This document shows, one piece after another, positions 44,301 to 56,785 of a stretch of 64,000 nt of DNA. Location of the stretch: the NCBI RefSeq assembly GCF_902167145.1, contig NC_050098.1, forward strand, positions 132,072,207 through 132,136,206, written 5' to 3'. How positions within the stretch are numbered: the stretch's first letter is position 1; the number at the start of each line of letters is the position of its first letter. Both the position numbers and the translations under genes were made by a program. The DNA comes from Zea mays. Lineage: Eukaryota > Streptophyta > Magnoliopsida > Poales > Poaceae. Below the pieces are notes generated by a model that saw only the letters and a list, made by a program, of their open reading frames with translations, had not been told where the DNA came from and searched no databases.

Positions 44301-45419
44301 CGCGGGCGGTGAGCCAGGGGAGGGGTATCGCAGCTGGCCGGGGTGGAGTCCAGTTCACCGGCGGCGAGGATTTTTACTGGGCTGTGATTATCTGATGTCC
44401 ACGGCGCATGAATCGCGGCGAGCAACGATCAACGGCGGCAACACGAATCTATGAGCAGGGAGGTCACCAGCGACGAGCGAGCAGTGCTGGCAGTCTGATC
44501 CACAATAGCCACTGTACCATGGGACTTCCTCATTCAGTTGACCTGATAGAGCACTTTGGAGCACCATTTTCTCCCAAATTTCTATGGCAACATCTCCGAG
44601 TCTCTGCATCAAAGTTGTAGTGCTACATACCAGCTACAAATCGACTATAGGGATTAAACTTATTTGAGCACTGGATCAAGGTTTAATTCAACCCCAAAGA
44701 TGGCTCTGCTACACTAAAAACCTGAACTTCAGAGTGAAACCAGCCTGACAGCCAAACTTTAGGCTATATTATCTCCAATATTTTCTTAACAACAATGCTC
44801 ACACTCTTAAGCAAAGTTGTTCACCTATAATTGGGCTACAATTTTGATGTGGTGACCTAGGGCAAAAACCCGATAATTTGAAAGTTACAAGGGCTTCAAG
44901 TTGAGTCAATCATACTGAAATGCAGACTTAACCAAAAAGGGTCAAGTATGGCTCTTTTGCACTTAAGTCCAAATCTCATGTTTTGGATTGCAAATCCACC
45001 TTCTTGTGAACCATATGACTTAAGATACCCTATTAACCTGGTTTTTGCACTTTAGCCCAAAAGTGGACTAATTTTGCACATAGGTCCCTAGGGTTTGGTT
45101 TTAGGGTTTTCCAGGGTTTCAATTAGGGTTTTTGGCATCCCAGGGGTATAAATATGATTTAACTTTATTTTTGGGAACATTTTATACTATTTCCCCTAAA
45201 TCTTTTAGGTTTTCTCAACTTGGGTTAGGTCTTACCCCTTTAATCCCCATTTAGGGTTAAGTCCCCTATCCAGGGTTCTATTTGCAAAGTGCTATAACAA
45301 TACAACTTGTTTGAAATTTTTGCCTAGTGAATGCACTCTAGGTGTGTCAAACATATGCAATGCCAATGCTTATGATGCCATGCTCAAGTTTTAGTTACAG
45401 TAACACCAGGGGTGTTACA
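41367..45419 (-). repeat. Chromovirus 3' LTR (left in the window)
   Basis: 4053 bp. The minus-strand TATA (CTATAAATT) is at 44083-44091. A perfect 38-bp palindrome lies at 42545-42582. Short open frames inside are not supported as genes. Confidence 0.93.
42545..42582. repeat. Perfect 38-bp palindrome in the chromovirus LTR
   Basis: The two 19-bp arms meet with no spacer at CACGG/CCGTG. The other LTR has the same site at 52212-52249 with a single mismatch. Confidence 0.95.
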
Positions 45420-45431
45420 TCCTTCCCCCCA
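45420..45431 (-). other. Chromovirus polypurine tract
   Basis: The minus strand reads TGGGGGGAAGGA next to the LTR start. Confidence 0.85.
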
Positions 45432-45572
45432 TAAAAGAATCTCGTCCCGAGATTAAAAGTCCTAGGGTAAGTAATGGAAAAGGAAACGCGGCATACTTTT
45501 ATTTCCTTATTTCTGGTACAAGACAGGGGTGGTTTGGGAATTTACTCCTTTACTACAACAGCTATACAGGCT

Positions 45573-48500
45573 TTACAATTTACAAGAGGCTAAAAAGCTT
45601 GGTAAATTCTTATCTAAAAAGTCTTGAGTTTCCCATGTAGCCTCTTCTTCAGAATGTTGGTTCCACTGTATCTTAAAGAACTTGAGAGTTTTTCTCCGGG
45701 TAACCCTGTCCTTTTGATCCAATACTCGAATAGGGTGCTTAGAGTATGTCAAGTCCGGTTCAAGGACAACATCTGTTACTTCGATGGTTCGATCGGGAAC
45801 CCGAAGACACTTCTTCAATTGTGACACGTGGAACACGTTATGTACATCAGACAATGTTTCGGGGAGCTGCAGTCGATACGCCATTGGTCCACATTGCTCA
45901 AGTACCAGGAATGGACCAATGTACCTAGGTGCGAGCTTTCCTTTAACCCCGAAACGGGATACCCCCTTCATTGGTGAAACTTTCAGGTAGACATAGTCCC
46001 CTTCATGAAAATACAAGGGCATTCGCCGTTTGTCTGCATAACCCTTCTGACGAGCTTGTGCTCTCTTCATATTATGAATAATTTTTTGAACCTTTTCCTC
46101 GGCCTCCTTCACCATATCAGGCCTAAAGAAGTACCTTTCCCCAGGTTCAGACCAATTTAGCGGAGTACGACACCGTCGTCCATATAAAGCTTCAAAGGGT
46201 GCCATCTTGATACTTTCTTGATAGCTATTATTATATGAAAACTCCGCCAAGGGCAAACATTCATCCCATTTCTGTGAGAAGTCCAGAACACATGCCCGCA
46301 GGATATCTTCAAGTATCTGGTTCACTCTCTTAGTCTGTCCACTAGTTTGAGGATGATAGGCCGAACTGTGGAGCAACTTAGTACCCAGGGACTTATGAAG
46401 TTCTTCCCAAAATTTGGATACAAATTGGGATCCACGATCTGACACTATAGTCTTTGGAACACCATGCAAACTGAGAATACGGGCAATGTATAACTCCGCA
46501 TAGGTAATGACAGGATATTTTACTTTGACAGGGAGGAAGTGGGCGATCTTGATAAGTCGATCAATGATAACCCAAATAGAGTCATACCCTTTTGCGGTCC
46601 TGGGCAATCCCACAATGAAGTCCATACTTATGTCTTCCCATTTCCATGTCGGTATTGGTAGTGACTGTAATGGACCAGCAGCTTTCAAATGTATGGCTTT
46701 GACACGTCTGCAGGTGTCACATCTCGCCACATAGCGTGCAATTTCGATCTTCATCTTTGTCCACCAGTAATGTTGCTTCAAGTCTTGGTACATCTTAGTG
46801 CTTCCGGGATGAATAGAATAGCGGCTAAGATGTGCTTCATCAAGAATTTGCTGGCGGATCTCTTCATTCTTTGGCACCACTATGCGGTTATTAAACCATA
46901 CAATGCCTTGATCATCTTCTTCGAAACATTTGGCTTTTCCAGCCCTTAACTTCTCACGAATGTGTTTCATACCCTCATTATCCTTTTGGGAATCAATTAT
47001 CCTTTGCAAGAGGATTGACTCAAGCTTTAGCTGATTCAAAGTTCCTTGTTGGACCATTCCTAGGTTTAGCTTCTCCATCTCTTGACATAAAGTGTTGTCA
47101 GAAGTCTTCACCGTAAGACAATGACAGGAAACCTTACGGCTTAGTGCATCTGCCACAACATTGGCTTTGCCTGGGTGATAATGAATTTCTAGTTCATAGT
47201 CCTTAATAAGCTCAAGCCATCGCCTCTGTCTCATATTCAATTCTGACTGGGTGAAGATGTATTTCAAACTTTTATGGTCTGTATAAATATGACAGACATT
47301 TCCCAGCAGATAGTGACGCCAAATTTTCAGGGCATGAACCACAGCAGCTAGCTCCAGATCATGAGTTGGGTAATGCTCCTCATGTCGGCGCAACTGCCTT
47401 GAAGCATATGCAATTACTCGGCCTTCTTGCATTAGCACGCAGCCGAGTCCACTGCCTGATGCATCACAATATACATCAAAAGGTTTGGTGATGTCCGGTT
47501 GAGCCAATACCGGAGCAGTGGTTAATAATGTCTTCAATTGTTCAAAGGCTTCATCACACTTCGAAGGCCAATTGAATTTAACATCATTCTTCAATAAACT
47601 TGTGATTGGCTTCACAAGCTTAGAAAAGTCTGGTATAAATCTGCGGTAATATCCAGCCAGTCCAAGGAAACTTTGGAGCTGATGAACAGTGGTCGGGGGT
47701 TTCCACTCCAAAATGTCCTTGACTTTGCTGGGGTCTACCGCAATCCCTCTGGCAGATAGAACATGTCCCAGAAATTGAATTTCCTCTAGCCAAAACGCGC
47801 ATTTGCTGAACTTGGCATATAACTGATGTTCCCTCAGGCGCGTTAACACGATCCGTAAATGTTGGGCGTGCTCCTCTTCATTCTTGGAATATATCAAAAT
47901 GTCATCAATGAAGACCACCACAAACTTGTCTAGCTCGGGCATGAACACCGAGTTCATCAAATATGTGAAGTGGGCCGGAGCATTTGTTAACCCGAAAGAC
48001 ATTACCAGATATTCAAACAACCCATACCGCGTAGTGAATGCGGTTTTTGGTATATCTTCGGGCCAAATATGGATCTGGTGATAGCCCGATCGGAGATCAA
48101 TCTTTGAAAATACCCTTGCTCCAGTCAGTTGATCAAATAGAATATCAATCCTTGGAAGAGGGTACTTGTTTTTGATGGTGACCTCATTCAGGGGCCGATA
48201 ATCCACACACATCCGTAAAGTTTGATCCTTCTTTTTGACGAATATGGCTGGACAACCCCATGGTGACGAGCTTGGCCGGATGAATCCTTTCTCTAGGAGA
48301 TCTTGTAATTGAATCTTCAATTGTGCCAACTCATTCGGAGACATACAGTACGATCTTCTAGATATTGGAGTCGTACCGGGCTTCAACTCTATTACAAACT
48401 CTACCTCCCGTTCAGGTGGCAATCCCGGCAAATCCTCGGGAAAGACATCGGGAAACTCGCATACTACCGGAATATCCTTAATTTCCGGTACTATGACTTC

Positions 48501-50027
48501 ATAAATTCTGCCAGTAATTTTGTTTAGAATAGGGATGGGCAAAAGAATTTCTTCTTGATTATGACTCAACCTGATGGTTCTTTGATCAGTGTTGAGGGTT
48601 GCTTTATGCTTGGCCAACCAATTCATACCCAAAATAACATCTATGTCTTGGCCTTTCAGAACGATCATATTGGTAGGAAAGTCCCGTCCGGCCAATAATA
48701 CGGGCACTTGATAGGCCACTTCTCTAGTAAAGATTTGTCCCCCAGGTGAGTGTATTTTAAATCCCTCTTTTAATTCATGGCATGCAATGTGATGTTGCTC
48801 CACAAATTTCTTGCTAATGAACGTATGCGAAGCACCAGAATCAAAAAGAATGACTGCAGGATGATTGGCCACGAGGAACATACCCATCATTACCGGCTCT
48901 CCGTCCGGTGTAGTGGCCACTTGTGTATAGTATACGCGTCCCGTCTTCTTGAAATTTTTGCCCTTAACATTTCCCTTGCCTTGAGATGAATTCCCCGATC
49001 CTTGCTGATTATTCAACTGGTTCTGCTTGGGATAGAGGCAATCTTTGATGAAATGCCTAGACTTGCCACAATTGAAACATCCGGTTGAAGAACTGGGCAA
49101 AGCAGGGAATCGAGTGCCTGGGGCACCCGGCTGACTTGGGGCAGTAGGGGCATTATTGGGACGAATAATTATTGGCAGCTTGAAAGGGAAGTATGGTGCA
49201 CGTGGATAATTCTGGTTAGAAGGCCGGAGAATAAACTGTTGCCTCTTTACCGGGCCCTGACTAGGCCTGTTTTCTCCACCCCCCTTGATCTTTCCAGAAC
49301 TTGCATATTTCGCTTCTACTGCCAGTGCTGTACTGACAGCTCTTCCATAAGTCAAGTCAATGCAAGTAGCCATTTTTCTCTGCAGTCGATCATTTAATCC
49401 TCTCATAAAGCAATTTTTCTTCTTCAGATCAGTGTTCACCTGATCGATTGCATATTGTGATAGATGATTGAACTTATTGAGATACTGGTTAACAGTATCC
49501 CCTCCTTGTTTCAGCTTCATGAATTCTTCTTGCTTCATATGCAGAACACCTTCGGGTATATAATGCTCGCGGAAGGCCACTTTGAATTCTTCTCAGGTTA
49601 TTTGATGATTGGCTGGTTGAACGGCCACAAAATTACCCCACCAAGTGCTGGCAGGTCCGTGCAGTTGCTGGGCTGCGAATAAAGGCTTATGAATTTCTGA
49701 ACAGCGCAGCAGTCCAAATTTTTGTTCAATCACTCGAAGCCATTCATCGGCTTCCAACGGATCTTCAGCTTTCACTAACAAAGGCGGACATGTCTCCGAG
49801 AAGTCCAGATAAGAAGTTTCGCGGGGGCCCTGTTGGTAGCCCCGCCCACCCTGCTGCTGGAACTGTTGGCCCACCATTTCTCTCAGAAAGCGGTTATTGT
49901 CAGCAGTTGCGTTCACTAAGGCGGCAATCGCCTCAGCCAGTGTGGGAGGAGCAGGCGGTGGATTTGGTGTAGATTCCCTCCCCCGGGAGGTACCAGCTCC
50001 GTCCTGAGCTCGAGTCTTGGAAGGCAT
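45573..50027 (-). pseudogene. gag-pol: Chromovirus Gag-Pol, single frame with one stop and an integrase active-site change
   Basis: The frame starts at the Met at 50027 (MPSKTRAQ) and runs to 45573, 1484 codons plus stop, with one TGA at 49593-49595 inside gag. In order: Retrotrans_gag, zinc knuckle ([14 protein letters not shown]), protease (DSGAS), RT (FIDDIL), RNase H ([10 protein letters not shown]) and integrase with H-H-C-C zinc finger. GPF module and a chromodomain-like C-terminus ([18 protein letters not shown]) follow. The integrase keeps the two Asp ([15 protein letters not shown]), but the catalytic Glu position reads Lys (GQTKRVNQ, codon 46331-46329), so strand transfer should be lost. 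The single frame and chromodomain place it in the Tekay/Del group. Confidence 0.9.
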
Positions 50028-50210
50028 CTGTGGCAACAACATTTGAAAACAATATGATATGCCAAAGAAAAAGCCATCCCTTTTACATTACCAAAAGTAA
50101 TGTTACAGACTCAAGACTCTTACAACAGGATACAATACCTAGTATACAATAGCACTACCTATTATACACTAGTACAACCTACAATACACTACACTACTTC
50201 TACTATACAA
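50028..50210. other. Spacer between the extra ORF and gag
   Basis: AT-rich, with short CTACTATACA-type repeats near 50130-50210. No gene seen. Confidence 0.5.
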
Positions 50211-50795
50211 CTAGTCCTGCTTCCCATTGCTTTTAGCGGCCTCGTCGTCGGGTGTGGGAGACCATTCGTCGACCAGCCTCATGGAAGGAGGGGGCTGAAA
50301 AAGGTCTAACTCATCACCAAGCACGTGTCCTGCAACATGCGAGGGTCCGGCTTCCGACTCAACAGGGTACGCAGGTGCACTAGGGTGTAATTGCGAATAC
50401 AGTACATGGACTTCCTCATGTAAAGTATTGCAATAGACCTGCAGGTTGTCGATAGCTGAGCTAAGTTCCTTGACTCGGACTTGAGCCCTTGCTTCCGTAG
50501 CACAAGCCAGCAAACGGGACTGAACTGCCCAGTCGAGCGCCAAGTCCCGATCAGCAAGCTGATCCCGCAGGTGGCGGATGTCCCTTCTTAATTCATTTAT
50601 TCTATCTCCATCCGCAACCCATATGTTGGTCCTGTGTTGCAATTCCGCTTGAAGTTGATTTACTCGTGCTTCAAGATCCCCTATTGGATCATTACTCCCG
50701 CTGCTACTGTCCTCATGTCGAGGGGCCAGTTGATGCCAGGGCACACCGATTGGGCCAGTTGACTTGCGCGACGTTTTCCTTGTGCGCGGCGGCAT
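50211..50795 (-). CDS. Extra coiled-coil ORF upstream of gag in the chromovirus, 194 aa
   Basis: I chose the Met at 50795 (MPPRTRKTSRKS) because it starts a basic N-terminus. A longer in-frame extension to 50888 exists. Residues about 45-130 form heptad-like helices (DLEARVNQLQAELQ, INELRRDIRHLRDQLADRD). The C-terminal part is acidic and Pro-rich. The ORF is intact, lies in the sense direction between the primer site and gag, and has no enzyme motif. Upstream 'ORF0' reading frames have been described in related rice chromoviruses as I recall, but homology is unchecked. It could be a Gag accessory or a particle-assembly factor; this is inference. Confidence 0.6.
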   Translation of the reverse strand: MPPRTRKTSRKSTGPIGVPWHQLAPRHEDSSSGSNDPIGDLEARVNQLQAELQHRTNIWVADGDRINELRRDIRHLRDQLADRDLALDWAVQSRLLACATEARAQVRVKELSSAIDNLQVYCNTLHEEVHVLYSQLHPSAPAYPVESEAGPSHVAGHVLGDELDLFQPPPSMRLVDEWSPTPDDEAAKSNGKQD

Positions 50796-51018
50796 CTTTC
50801 TAAGGGGGAAAATTTTATTAGTATAATTCTTAGCATGATGCATGTGTAAGTACAGAATCAACCTTAGTTGATTTAACCTTCTATACATTGCACTCTTCCT
50901 ATCTGGTCTTTAAGATAGACTCTTCAGAATACTTAGGTAAGAAGAGAAGAGAGTTTCTAGGTAAGACTTTTAGAAAATCCTTTTGAAGATGTCTCATAAT
51001 ATCTGCAAAGAAGGGCTA

Positions 51019-51031
51019 CGCTCCGATACCA
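51019..51031 (-). other. Chromovirus primer binding site
   Basis: The minus strand reads TGGTATCGGAGCG two bases past the LTR, one base different over its first 12 from the initiator-Met site used by the Sirevirus. Confidence 0.85.
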
Positions 51032-51033
51032 AC

Positions 51034-54000
51034 TGTGACGGAACCTCCCAAGTAACTAGGCCCACCTACAGTTGTCCTTGTCTAACAGACATCAGACACC
51101 CTATAGATGTTCCTAAATCACTTGACAAGTTCGGTATCTTTCCTTACCTTTCCAGGAACGTTTCACCCGTCTTGCAGACATTACAGAACATTGGAGATGA
51201 AGAAATGCGGAAGCGATTACATAACTTGCATTTATTAAAAAGTAAGCTAAAGTTGTTTATTACAGACCAGAATATAAGCGAGTGCAGAGTAGTATTATTA
51301 CATAACTAAGGGAAGCAAAAACTCCTCCCAATAAGTTTTTCACAAAAGTTTTCTTATGGAGGACCAAGTCCTCCCGCATCTTCACTCTTGTTTCTCCTCC
51401 TTAGGAACCACCTTGCTACAGAAGCAACAGAAATATGCTACTTCCTCACCTAAAAACAACGAAGGGATAAACCCTGAGTATGGAATTACTCAACAAGTCT
51501 TACCCGACTAAAGAAAAGACTCTCAAGGGTATGCTGGTTTAAGGGAGTCAAGGTAAGGCTTCTCAATAATCAAAGACTCTGTTTTGCCGAAATGCTTACT
51601 AAAGTGGATCCTTAAAAATCCAGTTTTATTTGTCAAGTTAAGTAAACATACTTATCTCTAGAGTTCTCTCTAACCTAGTTCAAACACTTATCCTGAACAA
51701 GCCAAGTTCTTAATTCTTCCTTCATCTTCACTAGATTGCTACGTGTAGGGCAGTGACCAAGTCTTCATAACCGCGAAGGTACGGCGATCCGAATCGATTA
51801 TACTCAGCTGAGGATCTCCAATCACACGACATATGTAGCACTTAACCCTTGCATATGTCAACCCACCACCGGGTTTCTTAAGACCAGATCAGGTTCACGC
51901 AAACCGAGAGCACAGATACACCATCGTCCAGCCTCTTGCCACGGAGGGTACACGCTACTCTCGCCACCGCTCCACGCCCATTTCGTGTTATCTTATTCTG
52001 GCCTTAGTCTGCCCGAGGCAAGGCTTACCCATGACGAGGCATGTGACCTGTTAAAGGGTCCTCGATCATCAAGCCTACATCGACAAGGTCCTTAATCGAC
52101 TCAGACGGAGACACTACACCGAGACTCTCTTCTCGTGCAAGTCACCCGCCCGGTCTCAGCTTAATCTTTTCAACCCAAAAACTTGGTACCTGGCAGAGGT
52201 ACATCTTTTTCGATGTTGAATCCATCACGGCCGTGATGGATTCACCATCAAGTTTTATTTTTGAAAACAACCCTCCCACTTTGCCAAGCATCTTTTGTAA
52301 AACAAATCCTTTTGTTTTTCTAAAGCAGTACTAAGCATAGAAAAACCTTTTTGTAAAATCAGGGTTTCAAGGAAGGTAATCAAGTTCAAGGAAGGTAATG
52401 CAGGAATTGTTTAATCAATCAACTCCTATCACCTAATGCAGCAAGCAAGTGAGAAAGATTTTTAAAAACATCAAGGGAGGTGGCAAATGCATCGGAGCTT
52501 GCCTTCGTTCGTAGGTGAGTCTGGCTCGGATCCACAAATATCAAAGTAGAAGCAGTTTCCTGCCTGAGGATCCGAGGGTGGTGGTGTCTTTTCTTTAGTG
52601 ACTTCCACTTCTTCTTCACGTTCTAACATAACCATATATATACATATATAAGAATGAATGCCATGTAATGCTCATGAGAGTGCGAAGATAATAAAGATTT
52701 ATTATCTAAGTCTTGAATACAACTTTCCTTCACGGAACTCCGAGAACTTAGGGTTTCTGGAGTCTGTAAAGGAGTTCATAGAGTAGGGGGGTTTTGGGTT
52801 CTAGTTACCAAACATGGTCCAAATCAATTCAAACTCTACCCAAGGCTTCTAAATAATGTGGGGAGTTCATATAAAAATTTTGAACATTTTTGGCATTACT
52901 ATTAATTCTCTAAAATTCCAGAACTATTTCTTTAAGCTATTTTAAATGCCCTAAAATTCCCTGTTTAAACTAAAAATCATGAAACTATTTTTATTAAATT
53001 CTAGGGAAAATAATAAGCCTAGGAAAATTGGTCTCACAATTTTAGGATTTTTCTACAATTTATAACAAATTTCCCAAGTTCTTCTAAAAACGAAAAAGGA
53101 AAAGATTTCAACAGGACTGGGCCGGATTCAGCCCAGGTGGCCCAATCCAGAGGGAAAGCGCGCCCGCGCCCGCGCGCTTGCGCTGGCGCTTTGCGGAAAT
53201 GCCCTCGGGTTTTCATTAAATGAGGATAGGTCCTTTCACTGTTTCTCTGTATCACTGACAGTTTACACGGGGGTCCTCCAAGTTCTATTTCTTCGCATTG
53301 TAAAGTCCACGACGGCGACGCGCGCGGCCGAGCTCCGGCGAGCACCAAGACCGGCTGGACGGGGTAACTACTGGTGCTTAGCTTAGGCCTAAATCAAATT
53401 CACTACCTGGAGAATATTTCTCCTAACTTAATTGCACGAATGATCAAGTGTTTTGCTCTGGCCACGGTGACCGTGAGCAGAGCGGCAAGATCATCGTGTT
53501 CCCGGCGACCAGAGAGCTCCTAGCGCAATTACATGGGTCGGCAAGCATCATGGAGTTACGAGAAAGCTCAAACGAGAGAGAGAGAAGGATGAGCTGACCG
53601 GAAAGGGGCTGGCCGCGATGAAGCCGGTTTCACGGTGTTCTTCGACTGGTTTGGGGGAAATCTTAAATTCTAGCTCATTGGTGGATGATGGCTAACGATT
53701 CTTCGTAGCTGGGTGAGTAATGACCTAACGTAGCCGGCCCGGCCTTCAATTTATAGGAGGAGCGAGCGGTGGTCGTGAATTTGGACGAGACACACGGCGG
53801 CTGGAGGAAAGGAAACTTTACTGGCACAAGGGATTCGTGGCCTCTACCGTGGCAGTCATTCCAATGATCAACGGAGAGGCTATAGGAAGTCATGGCGATG
53901 CGGTGGCGTGGTTGAGACACGCGGTGGACAACGGCGATGGCACGACGACGGTGAACAGCTTTACCCGCGGGCGGTGAGCCATGGGAGGGGTATCGCGGCT

Positions 54001-55084
54001 GGCCGGGGTGGAGTCCAGTTCACCGGCGGCGAGGATTTTTACTGGGCTGTGATTATCTGATGTCCACGGCGCACGAATCGCGGCGAGCAACGATCAACGG
54101 CGGCAACACGAATCTATGCACAGGGAGGTCACTGGCGACGAGCGAGCAGCGCTGGCAGTCTGATCCACAATAGCCACTGTACCATGGGACTTCCTCATTC
54201 AGTTGACCTGACAAAACACTTTGGAGCACCATTTTCTCCCAAATTTCTATGGCAACATCCCCGAGTCTCTGCATCAAAGTTGTAGTGCTACATACCAGCT
54301 ACAAATCGACTATAGGGATTAAAGTTATTTGAGCACTGGATCAAGGTTTAATTCAACCCCAAAGATGGCTCTGCTACACTGAAAACCTGAACTTCAGAGT
54401 GAAACCAGCCTGACAGTCAAACTTTAGGCTATATTATCTCCAATATTTTCTTAACAACAATGCTCACACTCTTAAGCAAAGTTGTTCACCTATAATTGGG
54501 CTACAATTTTGATGTGGTGACCTAGGGCAAAAACCCCATAATTTGAAAGTTACAAGGGCTTCAAGTTGAGTCAATCATACTGAAATGCAGACTTAACCAA
54601 AAAGGGTCAAGTATGGCTCTTTTGCACTTAATTCCAAATCTCAAGTTTTGGATTGCAAATCCACCTTCTGGTGAACCATATGACTTAGGATACCCTATTA
54701 ACCTGGTTTTTGCACTTTAGCCCAAAAGTGGACTAATTTTGCACATAGGTCCCTAGGGTTTGGTTTTAGGGTTTTCCAGGGTTCCAATTAGGGTTTTTGG
54801 CATCCCAGGGGTATAAATATGATTTAACTTTATTTTTGGGAACATTTTATACTATTTCCCCTAAAGTTTTTAGGTTTTCTCAACTTGGGTTAGGTCTTAC
54901 CCCTTTAATCCCCATTTAGGGTTAAGTCCCCTATCCAGGGTTCTATTTGCAAAGTGCTATAACAATACAACTTGTTTGAAATTTTTGCCTAGTGAATGCA
55001 CTCTAGGTGTGTCAAACATATGCAATGCAAATGCTTATGATGCCATGCTCAAGTTTTAGTTACAGTAACACCAGGGGTGTTACA
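51034..55084 (-). repeat. Chromovirus 5' LTR (right in the window)
   Basis: 4051 bp, minus-strand TATA (CTATAAATT) at 53748-53756. The transcribed R-U5 part is therefore about 2.7 kb, unusually long. Confidence 0.93.
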
Positions 55085-55997
55085 CTTCGCCCCTTTACTG
55101 ACCGTTCTGACAGGAAAACAACGCTATTCACCCCGTTCCGACTACTGTGCCAACCACCAGGGCAAAACTGAGTCACAACCCCTTCCGAGTTCGGCCTCGG
55201 GCACAACAGGGAGCTCCGCCTCGCCCGACCTCAGTCCTCGGCCTCAGCCTCGGCCTCGGGAGAAGGTCTCCGCCTTGCCCGACCCCAGGCCTCGACCTTA
55301 GCCTCGACTTCATGAGAAGTCTCCGCCTCGCCCGACCTCGGGCTCGGACTGACCGCGCCGCAGGGGATACATCATTACCCTACCCCTAGCTAGGTGCCTC
55401 AGGTTACAAAGGAATAAGACCGGTGTCCCATCTAGATTACTCCGGTAACAGGTAATGATGGTTCCCCACGTGCGCCCATGACGTCGGTTGCTCTCAACCC
55501 CCTACGGAAGCAAGGAAACGTCAGCAGGATCCATGCCGCACCGCCATCTATGCTTCTACAGGGCCAAAGCACTTCTCCGATGGCCACGTTAGCACACGTA
55601 CAGGGCTCAAGGCACTTCTCCGCCAGCCACGTTAGCACATAGGTACACCCCCATTGTATAGGTGGGCCATCTCCTTGTATCTATAAAAGGGGATGTCCAG
55701 GGCCTTCCTAAGGCAGGGACAAGGGATGGGAGAAGAGCGGAGGCAGGCAGAGTAGGAGAGACGCGGTGGAGGCCAACTCAGACACCTCACCTCAAGACCG
55801 AACCCTCTCCCTCTCTCTCTCTCTCTCTCGCTCGCTCTCGCGACGCTTGTAACCCCTACTACGAGCACCCCAGTGCAAGATAACATAAACCTCATTCCCC
55901 TCTTGTGTTCCATCTTGCATCAACCCATCTGGGCAGGGACACGCAACGACAAATTCACTGGTCGGTTGAGGGTCCTCGCGGGTCCGAAACGCCGACA
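55085..55997 (+). repeat. Host element 3' LTR, second part
   Basis: It resumes with CTTCG and ends GCCGACA. TATAAAA lies at 55682-55688, followed by a CT-rich microsatellite at 55803-55840. The 5-bp duplication beyond it would be CTGTG, but its partner lies outside the window. Confidence 0.85.
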
Positions 55998-56159
55998 CTG
56001 TGTGACAACTTTCACGAAACCTAAGTGGCCTACACATGAAATCATAGAGTTTCAATGTAGACTGGCTAGGTTTCTACACATAGTGCGTTACAAATTTCTC
56101 GAAACATTCTCAAATTTTTATCACAGACTGTACATATGATATCATGACATGTGGACAAG
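55998..56159. repeat. First copy of a 160-bp CACTA-associated segment
   Basis: It begins with TGTGTGACAACTTT and ends GTGGACAAG. It is repeated, diverged, at about 56786-56950, which continues into CACTA sequence. Confidence 0.7.
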
Positions 56160-56785
56160 TGTAACACCCTGAATTTGGGGGTATAAAATTTCTTTCTTAT
56201 TATCATCCAAATTCAGGTGTTACTCTTCTCTCTCTCACTCTAGTTTCTATCTCTCTCTAGATTCTATCTCTCTTTTTCCTTTTGAGTAGATTTAGCTTAA
56301 GTAAGGAAGGATTAATTATTTATTTTTTTACCAAAACATTATGAGTCATGAAATGTTGCATCATGTTGAGCTTATTCCTTGAATTGTTGCACATGTTTGA
56401 ATTAGTTTGAATTTGAAACTTGGTTTGAGTTTGAATTGAAAACCCTAGAGAAAAAGAAATGGAAAAGCAATTAGAAATTTCAGGGAAATAGAAAAAGCCA
56501 AAGAAGCCCAACCTGCCTAGCTCGGCCCAGCCAGGCCGCGTGCCCGCGCCGCTTGACAGGTGGGTTCCACCTGTCAGCGGCGGTTTCCTTCCCCGCGCGC
56601 TCTCTCTTCCCCTCTCTACCTAGTGGGGCCGGGTTGTCGGCACCAGTTTCCCTCGCTCGCGCGCCCTTTTCTGTCTCTGCCTCGCGGGCCCGCTTCGTTA
56701 GCCCAGCCGAGCCGTTCCCTCCACGCGCCCGCTCCCTCTCGCTGTGCCGTGGGACCGCCCTGTTAGCTCCGCCTTCCCTGCGCCT
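56160..56785. other. LTR-like segment starting TGTAACACCC between two repeats
   Basis: It starts TGTAACACCCTGAATTTGG, and an inverted copy of that end lies at 56207-56222. It then runs through TC-rich and GC-rich sequence containing a TGACAGGTGG/CCACCTGTCA hairpin. TGTAACACCC is a common LTR start of grass chromoviruses, but no matching terminal CA or target duplication is seen. A truncated LTR is the best guess. Confidence 0.4.

Larger units (their letters stand above)
41367..55084 (-). mobile_element. Tekay-type chromovirus (Ty3/gypsy), 13.7 kb, minus orientation
   Basis: It has LTRs of 4053 and 4051 bp, an exact CTTCG duplication (41362-41366, 55085-55089), a primer site matching initiator-Met tRNA, an extra ORF before gag, a gag-pol with C-terminal chromodomain and a polypurine tract. 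In sense orientation the LTR starts TGTAACACC. Sampling about 800 bp, the LTRs differ at roughly 2%, so it is older than the Grande and Sirevirus insertions. It is inserted into the host element's 3' LTR. Confidence 0.93.
1..55997 (+). mobile_element. Host Ty3/gypsy Tat-lineage LTR retrotransposon, 5' truncated by the window, split by four insertions
   Basis: Pieces 1-4113, 18625-23282, 32227-33030, 39578-41366 and 55085-55997 form one element of about 12.3 kb. The order is gag, protease, RT, RNase H, second RNase H, integrase, a long 3' region with an antisense exon, a polypurine tract and the 3' LTR. Continuity across insertions is shown by exact target duplications and by the RT frame staying in phase across the Grande insertion. 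The second RNase H places it in the Tat lineage. The LTR start (TGTCGGGGACC) resembles the maize huck family from memory; I am not certain. Several nonsense codons and frameshifts make it non-functional. It is the oldest of the nested set because the other four sit inside it. Confidence 0.85.

Noticed and set aside
42752..44612. Short open frames in the chromovirus LTRs (also 52419-54277)
   Set aside because: They are the same in both copies, short, with no recognisable domain and no conserved start.
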